Source of the DNA: Trichoplax sp. H2 | Taxonomy: Eukaryota; Placozoa; Uniplacotomia; Trichoplacea | DNA: 64,000 nucleotides | Assembly: GCA_003344405.1 (NCBI GenBank) | Contig: NOWV01000113.1 | Coordinates: forward strand, 1 to 64,000 | Direction: 5' to 3' | Shown: one piece after another, positions 1 to 12,500 of the stretch | How positions within the stretch are numbered: position 1 is the stretch's first letter | How the letters are laid out: every line of letters starts with the position of its first letter | Notes under the pieces: model-generated | Told to the model about the DNA's origin: nothing | Seen by the model: the letters and a program-made list of their open reading frames with translations, nothing else | The model's database searches: none | Program-made: the position numbers and the translations under genes

Positions 1-39
1 CTTTTATGAGACTGCTATTGCCATGTCATGATTTCTTAC

Positions 40-3000
40 CGCAGTTACATTCATATAGGCTGCATAGGTTGCATCTGAAAGTTGCCTTCGCTTCTGTATA
101 TTGAATATTTGGCCTAGAACTGAAATTGGGCGCGGTCTGTTAGGTACTACATCCCATTTCTCGTACAAAAATGAGGCCAATTGATTTAGATAAGCCAACG
201 TATAATTTTTGGCAAATTTTCGGCTCAACTGGAGTAAAAAGATATTTATGGAAATCAATGGAATTGTACATGAATAAATGTGCTGTACAGAAGGCACCGA
301 ATGATACTCGTCGCTAAAGAACAGAATACTAATAACTTTAGCATACCCTTTCTTGAATTGAGTTAATATGAATAGATTGGCAAGCACATCGATCGACATT
401 TTCCCAATTTGAAAATATCCCATCGCTATCTTTCTTACATGTCCTTGTTAAATTGCCTACCACTGGATGAGGTGAAAAGGTGGTCTTACATTTGGATAAT
501 TTAGCGACTCCACCGCTTGGTGTACTTGGCCAGATAACGCTGTCTTCTTGAATTGATTTACATGGCGAAGCTTCTATTAACGGTTTGAAAAGCATTACAG
601 AAGTAAGAAACAAGTCGAAATATTTATATCTACACAAATATTGGCATAGTGAATCGGCTTTTGGTAAGTAAACGTATAAATTTCTACTAGCTAGTATGAA
701 TTTTAAATTGACAAAAGCAGTGATAGAGCTTATGAATTTACCAGGAAGCAATTAAATGTGCAAACAGACTTTCTTATAGTTCGGATAAAGGCGTTAATTA
801 TTCTTCTAATACTAAAAAGATTTGTTATACAAACTTACCGTAGCCGGGTGGGCAGCTGTTGGTATTACTACTTCCATCTTGACAACAAACAGCTTTTCTA
901 CCTCCGAGTTTACTAGTAGCATCATTAACCATCATGGCTACAGTCGCCGCATCCTGAAGAATAACAATTAGTTACGGTACAGTTTAATTTAGTTTGCACC
1001 TTAGCGGAGTCTATTCCAGTAAATCTGGGGAAAATTTCGAGTAAAGAATTTATTAATCGATATTCTTACCGAAGAATTACAGGTATTCGTTACTGGAATC
1101 ACATTTCCTATCTCAATGATGCACTAGTTGAAAAGTAAAAGTAAATTGGTAAGTGAATTAAAGAAGTCACCCTATTTCAGTAAAACTGTAGCGATTTAAA
1201 TATGAATAAGTTGATAAGTATGATAGAGCATTTGATATGAGTCAATTTGATAAATGTAAACCGCTATTACCTAAAATTAACTTAATATATTATGGGTATA
1301 ACCATCACTTATTTTACTAAAATTAATAATTTATTTCAATAAAGAAAGGCTTGGTTTGTTTTCATTGGTTAACATTATTTGATTAGTATCCTAATGATGG
1401 AGACAAAGAGTGTTTTAAATTTGATAGCATAGCTATCAACTATGCTTAAATATCGCAATTGATATCCTGCAGATATAATTTAAGCATAGTTATAACTCCT
1501 CTTTGAGAAGGCTATCCTTGGTTACTTCTGTAATTAGTAGAACTTGATACAGGTTAGCGGTTAAGTAACGGATTAAAATCTAAGATAGTAACAGCTCAGA
1601 ATTTCTGTAATCGTATGGAATTCCAAATCTCTAAAGTGTAGTTTCTTCAAGTCAGTTATGTGTAATCTTACTTTTCGTACTTATCTTTAATTTTACCAGT
1701 GTTTATATCTAGTTTTATTTTAAGTATGATTATGTTGCGTCTGTAATAGAACTTAATCTAAGTCTGTTCAGTATATTAATGCGACTGATACTCTTAGAAT
1801 ACATGTAGAAATATAAGTAGTCGGCAAGTGGTTTAGACTACTTTAATCTATCGATCGTAAAGGCATATACCTTGGTAATTTATGATTCTGGTTTTGTATC
1901 GAAATCAAATTAATATTAATTTAGACATACTACTGATACTGAAAAGGAAAGTCAAAATAAATTTTTCTTTGCCAGTTATCATGATCTGGCGCCTTAATAT
2001 TATTTTGAATATCAATTATATGCTTACGCTAGCTATATTATCGGATGACTTTTGATTGACTGCCCCGCTTGCAGCTAGGCTTTGTAGTCCATATTTCAAT
2101 GCTTGAATAGCATCATCGTAAGACAATTTTGGACCATTTATTTTTGGTTTTAAAAGACCGAAAAGCCTGACTTTGGAGTTTAATGTTCTTAAATGGTTGA
2201 GTAGGTCAGCAATTTGAGTGGCATTAGTCGCTCCACTTCTTAATTTCTAGTGCAAATTTAGTAATCAAACTAGAGTTAACATATCGTATATCAATATATA
2301 AATCTTATTTTATAATAAATCGCATTTTATTTATTTTCGCTGTAATACCAAATAACTTAGGATATAGAGGAAATATTTAGGCGCTTTAAAAACTCGAGGC
2401 ATTAATATGGCTTACCTCCAAATCAGTTTTGACTGCGGTAATCGGTATAGACTGGCATTTGCACAAATCAAGTTCGCTGTGGACGAAAACGCAGCCTGGT
2501 TTGCATCGAATTGATACAGATCCGGTGTATTCTAATAGATCAAGAATGATAAGGATAAGATATTATACTTCAATAACAGTGTGTATGTATGCACCGTGAA
2601 CATAGCTAAGTAATATTAATATCGATTTACTTTATGTATACATTTAATTGCGTATATAGTCTACTATCTGTCACTGTGCTAATACATACCAGCTGAATTT
2701 GAAGAAAAATTTTGCAGAGATCTACAAGATTTCGTAAGGGTTTTGGGGGTAGTTAATGGCCTAATAGCTACATATCTAAAGCTTACTCCAGCTATTACTT
2801 CTTGGCAAATGGTTGGTGCTGTTTGAAGAGAAATCATAGCATTGTAACTATCCAAACAATTTTTAATCTATAGATTATATCTATAAGAACTTATGTATTA
2901 TAGTGTAGACTAGATTGTATACTAATTTGCAATATGAACAGAAATGAAATAGTAATTAGTTGTTTTATTTCTGGGATAAGAAAAGCGAAGTATAATATAA

Positions 3001-6000
3001 AAAGCGTAAAGTGGTTTACACATCCTATTACATAGAGTGGTATATTTTTTATAAAATGGTTGCTCTTAGGGATCAGCAGGTAATTTAATACTTTTAAATG
3101 ACTAAAGTTGATTATATCAGCACTAGGTTAGCAAGATAATTTAGAAACAGATCTAAATGAATCGTGAGTAACTCTTCATATTACATTATTCAATGTAATG
3201 CAAGTGCACGTACAGTATTTACCGTGCAGTTATAGATCAACTTTAAAGCTACTTAATTCTACTTATATTATCATATTATTGATTTGACATCAGTAATATC
3301 TCTACAGTGTAGTGGTGCAACAAAGGTATGCTCAATTCTCCACATCTAATATCGGTATTGAATAGATTATGACATCACAAAGTGGGCAATTCACTATGGC
3401 AAGATTATAATATTATTAATAAATTATTGTCGGTATATTTGTAAACGTTAAAAATAATTACTGGTGGATTTAATGTATCTTATTAAATTTTTTAGTAAGG
3501 GATAGTATCTTTATAATTTCTGCGGTATAGAACATAACATGCTTGCTACGGTGTTACCTTACCCATAGGCTAGTTTAATAGTGCAGCAATAGCTAATATG
3601 GAAAATATTCATATTTGTAATGCTACGCTAGGTAAGATAAGTGATGCCTTAACATGGATATTATTTGTGGCAGTTTATTACATATTTGATATTGATTATT
3701 ATTATGTATAGATAGTAGTAAGATGATTCAGGTTCTAACTAATGATTGTTGAACTAAACAATATGCATGCTTAGATTAAGACTAAGTATCAGTAAGAGAT
3801 TAAAAATATTTACTGATAGAAAAGCTATGTGAGGGATATCTTAGTTCGAGATGTCTGTTTAGATAAGGTATAATAATAATAATGTTGTTGTTTACAAATT
3901 AGACGGTTCCTACATAAACGGGTATATTTAAGTTGAATTGTGTAGTGAAAAGTTGTAGATGCATCTATGCTAACGAAAGTTCTATCTTTACTGTACTTTG
4001 CTGTTTGTGTTTAAGGTTTAGTAAAAGGTAGTTACTTATAGACTATTACTGTACGTTTCCTTGTCGTAGAATTTAAATTGTGACTATGCTGCATACCTAA
4101 GCATGTGTGTACTTATTCGCTTAAGTCTAAAGTGTATTTCTACAACAGCCCTATGAATAGATAGTTGCGTTGAATATTCAGGATAAATAAGATGATGTTA
4201 ATTATTATTGGTCAATTTAATAAAGTTATTAAATAACTGCTGATCGATTTAAGGACATCTTATTATAAATAGTTATGATATTCGTAACTTCCTAAACAAG
4301 TAGATAATTAAGATTCTAGGATTTGATATAGAACAGTGATTGTTATGTTAATGAACTATGCACAACATTATTATTAAACGTACTTCATGTTTACTGCAAT
4401 TATGAATGATGGCTAAACAATTCGTGATGACGTGATATAGTCGCGATATTTATTGATATGGGCTATTGTTGAATATAATATATCAATTAAGCCTACTCTA
4501 TTCAGCTATTATATCCGAAAGAACTGTTTAGGTCAACATCATAATATGTTATTATCATACTTTATCGACAAGACGATTATAACTAATCTACGCGTATTTC
4601 ATCCTGATGCACAGGATAAATACGTAGAGGTTAGGCTAATTTTTAAAAAGAATACTGATAATACTAGAACTATTCATTGATCGTAAAATTTCCCATGGAT
4701 TGTGTATGTTAATTAATTCAATTGAATACAGCGACGAATAATGGAATTAGTGATATTGATCTTAGGTAAACGAATATTATTATCTTTGTAGTGTCCCTCC
4801 TATCTAAAAAATTCATCATTAGCGGACTCTACTAGGAGATATTATATCATGATCCATAAATTACCGAAGTAAGCCAAGTCATTATCCTATCCTTTGCACT
4901 AAGAATGAATTTACAATCTAAACTATCAGCTCACAAAGTTATGACCGTTGACTTTCATTTAATCAAGTATTAGTCGAACATTTAGTAGATTAGAACATGT
5001 TTAGACTTCAAGAGTTGAGAATTTCTTTCTCCGTACTTTGATCAAAGCAGCTGATATTAATTTAGGCTTTGTGTAACGGATGGGTAAAGAAACGATGCTG
5101 CTTATTTTAAATAATTCACAACCACCTAAGATTTTTGCATTCCAGTAAGGTTTCATAATTAGAATATAACGTCATAGTCAATTCGTATTATAGCCACCCA
5201 ACATCAAATCGACTGTAATCGATGGTGTAGCTTTCATTATTAATCAGAATGAAAATTAAATCTTTATGTTTGCAAGAAAAATATAATCAAAGAGCGCAGA
5301 TTAACTTTCCTTCTTAGATTAATGTGGGTTAATTAGGTTAACCAAGGCTGAAATTTCTTTGCTACCAATAACAAATTTCAACACTATATCTAGATTAATC
5401 CTCATTAAACATTTAAATTGACTGTAAAATATTGAAAAATAGAATAATCGTACATCATCATACAGTAGTAATGCCTGTAACTATTATCGATGTGGAACGA
5501 GATTAAATTGAATTTCTTTAGCATGAATATCTTCTACTTCTTCATTTAAATCCTTCATGGCTACCATCACAATCGGCATGTATAGATAGAACGTGAACAA
5601 TGTCGATTTCTATTAACTAATTAGATAAAGTAGCTTGTTTATGGTATCAAAGCGGTTATAATTTCATAAATTATAAAATTGAATAGTTCTCTTGTAGTTA
5701 ATTCAATAGGAACAAGAACGAGAATATTTTTAGGTCTGTCGGTTCTTTGTCGCTAATATTTAATTTTATTAATAGCCTTAACGTAAAATATCCACAACAT
5801 TTTACGTCTGGGGTACCAGTAATAAATAAAAAGAAAATCAAGATCAAAGTAGGAGTTTCGTCATGATATTCAGTTTCCTGACGTGAATACTTTATTCTCA
5901 CACGTCATTGCCTGAGGGTAAAAGCTGTTGTGACGATAGCCTGAGCATACTTTAGTAGGTAACAATCTTGTAAGATTAACTTTAAAGTTCATAAAGCTAT

Positions 6001-7160
6001 TTTTGTTACTAGAGCATAAATGAAATGTAATTATAAAACAAAATTAATTGTCATCTGAATAAATTAAGATTTATTACACGATTAATCAGTCATTCATGAT
6101 CGCAATTAATAAGCAGAGTCCTTCGATATAGTTTCTAAACTCTTATAATTTATAACGCCAATCTTTGCTATGATTGAAGTTATTGATTAAGAAATCTGAT
6201 CTCTTTTTGATGACGAGATAAATTTATGGATCGTAATTATTATCACAATTTAGCATTTATATTATGAAATTTATCTATATTTTAAATAGTTTATATGAAG
6301 CTGAAATATTTTATTAATATGCTTAATTAATCTGTCGTTGTTACTAGTCTATTTACACCTCATCTATCGCAGTCTGTAATTTTAAAGTTAGTTAACCAGA
6401 AACAGCCTCATTTACTATTATTATTAGGCGCTACGGTAAGCGCTATTGATCATTTAGCCTATTCTCTCGTAATTGATAGAAGGCAAATATAATTTTTTAT
6501 CATATGCAACCTATAGGGAATATTGCTCTTGCACACATGATAAAAATCTGGAGTCTAGTGAGATCATAAACATTATTATTAATGAATGTTAGTGTATAAA
6601 GTCATTATGTTTTATATTCTTGATAAACGATACAGAAGAATAACTGTTAAGGTTGAGCTACATAATTTCGAGAAACTATCATTCTAAGGCTGATATCGAT
6701 TATGAATCTTTGCCAAACCTAAAGCTATATTAACTATAGATAGTGAAATACTTATGCAAAATGATAAATGTTGTCAGCACATCTGCGTCCAGTTAAAGTA
6801 TCTATCTGTTAATCAACTCTGAAAGGGTTGATAAAAGTTATAATTTATACTTTGGGGATTCTTTATTGTAGATATAAAGACGGCGATCGTTTGATTAGCG
6901 ACCGTTAGCGAAGGTAAAAAATGTAACTCGTACTGTTAGCAAATGAAACTCCGTTTCTCATCGAGATGATTTATTAATGTTATTTAGAAGTTCACGTAAG
7001 CTTGATATTAATTACAGAAGTTGATCTATGATTCTATAGACAATATGTCGACTCATAAATAGTAGGATTATACTCGATTTAATTCGAACTTACCAGCCGT
7101 AGACACGGATAAAAAGAAAAGGAAAACCAAGATCGTCAACTTGTATGATTTGAACGTCAT
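40..7160 (-). CDS. Adhesion-GPCR-like ectodomain protein, 5' part (runs off left edge)
   Basis: Six exons on the minus strand join in phase: 7160-7094, 2531-2416, 2246-2028, 953-839, 570-347 and 228-40, giving about 310 residues before the window edge. Exon 1 encodes a 22-residue signal peptide (MTFKSYKLTILVFLFFLSVS then TA). Exons 2-3 give a short Cys module, CKCQSI, then about 80 mostly helical residues. Exons 4-5 give VCCQDG...SCPPGY and a segment with W-P-x-T-x-x-G ... T-R-T-C ... N-W ... C. That spacing is typical of the hormone-receptor (HRM) domain found before the GAIN domain of adhesion GPCRs. CACQSI and a second helical stretch follow. No GPS or seven-helix region lies inside the window, so receptor identity is inferred. 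The exon 1-2 intron is 4.5 kb; its phase (1) fits, but a missed exon is possible. Every donor reads GTAAG or GTATG. Confidence 0.6.
2532..7093 (-). other. Long first intron of the adhesion-GPCR-like gene
   Basis: This 4.5-kb stretch separates the signal-peptide exon from the first Cys-module exon. Apart from a decayed copy of the signal exon near 5812-5864, I see no exon with splice signals and no RNA gene. The short open frames inside it have no recognisable composition or motif. Confidence 0.5.
5812..5864 (-). pseudogene. Decayed copy of a signal-peptide exon
   Basis: Read on the minus strand, this stretch matches the true signal exon at 7160-7094. Both begin ATGACG, share ATCTTG(A/G)TTTTC and CTTTTTAT, and end in CTGGTA. 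Here the frame hits TGA after six codons and the donor reads GGTACC rather than GGTAAG. It looks like the leftover of a 5' duplication inside what is now the first intron. The match is short, so chance similarity of hydrophobic coding sequence is possible. Confidence 0.4.
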
Positions 7161-9587
7161 TTTAATTTTGATGCTTCTTGAATACCTTCCAGAATGAACG
7201 AATTAAACGAAATTATGATATTCCAATGATGCTTGAAAATAGGATATTATTTGTTGTAGTTTCGTTGTCGTTACTTAATATAAGGTAACGATAACCAGGA
7301 AGAAATGACTATCGCATAAGATCCGTATAAGACTTGAATAATTTTCAAGAATAATTTTTATTGGCTTGCTGTATTAAAATTAAAGGCCTTGATGTATAGA
7401 ACAATTTTTAACTTGTTCTTAATCCTGGAAAATTAGCACAGAATGATTAAAATTTCTATGAGTATTTAATAAAATCGCCGATATCTAGATGAGTTGTAAG
7501 TTCGCAAGTTTATTTTAATCTTCTCGAGCCTGATACCGATGGTGTTAGTCGATTACGGTACGCAATAATCAAAAAAGTGAGAGCTACCCCACCCCGTACA
7601 TCAACCTCAAGGTATCTATAGAATCTATTTAAAGCACAAAGTCCAAGTGATTATAATATAGAAATGCGTTCGCGACCTTGACAAGGTGAAAGCATGAAAT
7701 CATTCTGTCAATAGATTGAGGTAATGATCAATCACGTGAGCTATGCCTCTTTCGAGAACCATGATTAATTAATAGCTAAATTTGGATTAATTGAACCACT
7801 GAATATTAAATAGATTAGAATTGGTTAATTGGCGTCAATATTATCTATTCAGGCTACACCTTGGATTGACATTATCTTACATACATCGTGTTATTTAAAT
7901 TTAACATTTAACAATGGCGTAACTCAAATTTAAGGAAGTTCTAAAGTGTCGAATTATTCGACGTCACTAATAGGAATGTTAATGTAATTCAATTCAATCC
8001 TATCTCGAAGAGTTGATTGACCTCTAGTTATTTGGCTCGCTAGGAAAAGATAATATTAAGTTAGCGCAAGCAAAGGCTACCATAGGTAATAATTAATTGC
8101 AATAATAATTATTTTTGATATTAATCTAGGTTCTTTTATTATTTATTAGTGTTAATGGTCCAAGATGTTGTCATGGTCACATTCCTGTATTTAGACTGAC
8201 TTATAATATCTGTTGCAACTGTATCGAAAGTAGCGATTTATTATCAATAAATATTTTTTGTCTCACGACGCTAATTTCACTAGAGATTGTAATAAACATA
8301 TAAAATTATAGAATACGATGTGTGCTTACCTTATGTAAAGATTAGACTGGCTGCAAATCTACTAGCAGTATATTTAGGGTTATTTGGAAGATACATGCTT
8401 ATACGTAGATATAGTTAAGATTCTGCGCTAAATTAACAATCTTATTTCTAGTTAAACTACGTCTACCTCTGTTAGTGACATACTTGAGCTTATAGACAAA
8501 CAATATCGGTTTACAACGCCAAAATTTTAACAGCAATTTACTAACTTAATAAAGCGAAAAGAAACTTGTATGTGAACTTCTGGCAATGAATAGAATTGAT
8601 TGCACTTTTTTCAGTAGCAAATTTAGACACGCATTATTAGTATTACTTCTAAAGATCTTACAAAGGTTAAAGACGTTATCGAATTATAGTAGAATTTCTA
8701 TACAAAGTAGTAGAAATTAATATTACATTAGTTGCCTTTTGTCGATGGTATATGGAATTTAGACATGTTAAGGAGTATTTACTAGTACAGTAATATAGCC
8801 AAAGCTGTCGAAGATACAGATGCTGGATATAACGAACTTGGGCGCAGCATAAACTAGTTATACTTTATCAATAGCTTATTAGCAAGATATACAGAGGTAA
8901 CTAATATTCCCTCGGTTAAGGCCATGATTAAGATTGAACGATATCGATCATAGAAATAAAAGACTGATGAGCTGTACGATAAACAGCAGTATAAGCCGAA
9001 TGATTCTAATTTATCTAGGGCTTATTTACTACTTATCTATAGTAATGGGTTAGCATACTGATGTTGTCTGGCATATTATATTCCGTAAAGACTTCCCTAA
9101 AGATTTTAGCCAAACCAATAAACGGAAGCATAGGGCTTTATTCAATTATAAACGAGAATAAAGAATGTAATGATTTATTTTCTGTCTCTATTATTATTCT
9201 CCAGACGAAACATATATTTTAATGGCTTACTATAATAGGATCACAACGTTATTGTATACTATATAATAGAGATCAACTATATCGTGCCCTATTCTTGAGT
9301 CATCTCGATTCTATTATTCATTCCTGTATATTATTGAAATTGCTTTAAAATCCTAAACACCGTATCTTCTATTACACAAATTTCTGGCACGCGATTAAGT
9401 GCGTTTGTATATTTGCTAATAATTTCGTTGCAGTGAGCAAGAATTGTCGACTTAACCAAGATTAGACAAAGTCTTACCGTCAACAAGTGGACTATCGGGT
9501 GTCAGAACTAGATGATCTAAAACTATACTGTAGTAAACAGACACATGAAGAAGTAACGTTATACGTGATAGGCAATCTACTTGAAAG
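7161..9587. other. Divergent intergenic region, no gene seen
   Basis: This lies between the start of the minus-strand gene (7160) and the start of P4HA copy A (9588), so it should carry both promoters. I find no clear TATA box or CpG-rich segment. A block at about 8500-8910 resembles the sequence at about 16360-16760 upstream of P4HA copy B. Confidence 0.5.
8500..8910 (+). repeat. Upstream block shared with P4HA copy B
   Basis: Several stretches recur in the same order at 16360-16760. Examples are TGCACTTT, GAAATTAATATT preceded by ATTTCTATA, and ATCAATAGCTT followed by AGATAT and CAGAG. The blocks sit about 1 kb 5' of the start codons of copies A and B. Either the duplication included the 5' flank or a control region has been kept. 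Identity is patchy. Confidence 0.5.
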
Positions 9588-12500
9588 ATGGATCCATCGG
9601 TTTTTTATAATACATCAATGTTTTTAATTTTAATTTTTCTATCTAACCCTATTCAAAGCGAGATCTTTACTGCAACGAATGATATCGAAAAGCTAATCGA
9701 TTCCGAAATAAACCTATATAATGAGGTCGATAGTTATATTAAGAAACAACAAGATAGTTTAGCACAAATGAGAAATTTGTTAGATAACGTCAAGTCAAAA
9801 ATGGAGAAAGTCGGTTTAAAAGGTTACGAACAAGGAAAACATCCGTTAGCTATATATTTTCTGGTAAAGCGATTTTTAACTAATTGGAAAGCAGTAGGCA
9901 ACAGGATACAAAAAGAGGCTACATTTAAAGGTTATAACATAGATATAGCCTAGTACCTGTCGATAATACATCTAGAAGAACTTTAGTTTAATTAATCTAA
10001 CTACGGACTACGAAAGTTATCTTCGAAATAATTCGCAAAATCTTTTAAATTAATGCACGTATGAAGTAGAGGCTGATTTAATATCTAGCATCTATTCTAT
10101 AGTAACCATTTATTTGTTATCTTGAGTTACCTTTGTAAACAACGCAGCTATTTTCATTTCCGTAGAAAAGTAGACTTCTTTACCATAATTAAGCTGCTTA
10201 ATGCAATGCAATATTGTATACGAGATAAGTCATTCAATCTAGATTACAGTAAATAATGTTCGCGTCGTAAAGATTACTGAATCTAGTAGTAACGATCCGT
10301 AACGAGACATAATCATAGAGAAATAAGTTCTGTCGCAGTCGTAGAAGTAGCATAAATTCAGATTGTCTAAATTTCGTTTTTTAGACTTGTCCGCATTAGA
10401 AAATCTTGTAACTTTTAGTACGCTAACGTATTCGATAAATTATAAACTGAGATATAATTAAATTACACTTAAACTAATATTCGAGCAATAGAAGTATTTA
10501 TTCGCAAGAGATCTAGATTCGGCTTAGTCTGATCAGAAAAGTCCGTTACATTCTTATATGTTAGAAAACATCATCTCTATTACTGCTTCCTCTTTTTATA
10601 CTTAATTGATGTGATATGCAACAGCTAACTTAATTTGTATCACTTTGGGTCTTCCTTACCGATTATATTTCTTAGACAAATTTTTGGAAACATTTGCTCA
10701 CTACAATAGTACGTTTCCAAACCTTAAAGATCTAGAAGGATCAGCTAATGGACTCTCACGATTACAAGAAGTCTATCAACTAAACAGAAATGATCTACTC
10801 GACGGAAAAATAAATGGAGGCTCTCATCTTGGTATAAAATTCAATTGGTTTGACTGCTTTACTATTGGTTTAGCTTCTTACAAGGGGAGATACTTCCAGC
10901 AAAGCTATGAGTGGATGAAGATTGTGTATAATAGTAAAGACCCTACAATATCGAGTAATCAGCGCATTAGAGCCCTAAATTATTTGGCTTCCTCTGCTTA
11001 CCGAGTACGTTTATAAATAAAACACTTGCTTGACTAAGATAATTAATTAAAATATGTCGATAAATTAGTGTTCCTATTGTGATAATGGGAAATGAATCAA
11101 GGAACGGCACTAGATTTATTAGATATGCTATATATTTGAATATTTGGACAAGAAGATTTTGCACATGTTGAGTAAAGTACTAAAGCAGTTAAGAGTAGGT
11201 TAAGGAAAGCAAAAGTGGTAATAAGATTAAGCTGATTGTAATTTTAAATTATAATTGTTTAATTTAGTAAAATATATAGATATCAGTAAGCTTCAATAAT
11301 AATGGGTAAATTAGTAGAAATTAGTTTTGCTTTTCGTTCATCTCATACGATGAATACTTCGTAACAAATTATTTCGAGAAGTGTTTTACTCGTGCATTTA
11401 GATCATGATAGCAGAGAACCAGTTACTAATACTTCATGCGAAAGAAGCAGCCAATGTCATTTCGTTTAGAATATTTTGTTGATAGATAAATTGATAACGG
11501 AAAAGCCAGACGATATGATATTAAAATCTGCATATTCTCTGTAATTCTAGATTAACAAGATTCAAGAAGCCATCAATTTAACGCAGACATTGTTAAAACT
11601 TAGTAAGTTGCACATTCAGCTGAAACTTCTTGAAATTGTTGATTACTTCTAGTAAGCAGATTAATCCTGAAATCTGACAGATATTATTAACATTAAATTT
11701 GTGCCATAGATTAGATTCAACTTATTCTTTATATTTAGATCCAGAGCATAAGACAGCAAAGAAATATCTGAATATCTATGAGAAACGTTTGAATACATCT
11801 ACAAAGGAGAAGTCGACAGAAGATTTAGACGATGACAATGATGACGAAAAGGATTTCAAGCAGATCTTCAATTCTTATAAAGAATTATGTCGAGGCAATG
11901 TTAATCAAAAGGTACACAATTTCTCATTTTCGTATAAATTGAACGCTGTAATAGTTTCTAAAATACATTTATATACCTTATTTATTACGGAAGTATTTCA
12001 AAAGTGCAATCATATTAAGTCGATGTTATATTATAAAATTAAAACATATTGATAGCAATACTAAACTTTAATAGTTTTTGCTAATATAGTAACGATTTTG
12101 TAATAGAAATAGATTTCTTTTCAGTTATTGTATGGAATAATTTGTGGGAAGTGGTATCTAGCGATACAATATAGTTCTCTACAACATGGTTATCAAATTT
12201 ACTTGTATATAATTAATTAATCTTGTCTATAGCTGCGTATATTGACATATTTATTTATCATTGAAGATATACGAGTACCGTACTGCTTAATAGAATATTT
12301 ATAAACGAAGATTAAAATTTTAATTTCATTTAACGGCGCTAATTAACTCGAATTGTTGGATTTAGACTGGTGCCGATGTTAAATTGAATAATCAACTGAA
12401 TTGCTATCAAGATTATCGAAATCCTCGATTACTGTTTTCTCCTTTAAATGTAGAAGTCTTGAGTCTACAGCCGTATATCGTAATTTATCATAATTTGTTG

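Noticed and set aside
4453-4680. 75-codon plus-strand open frame
   Set aside because: Lies in the long intron, has no signal, domain or splice support, and is of a length expected by chance.
5698-5901. 67-codon minus-strand open frame as a gene
   Set aside because: Only its middle resembles anything, namely the nearby signal exon, and that is in another frame; treated as a relic instead.
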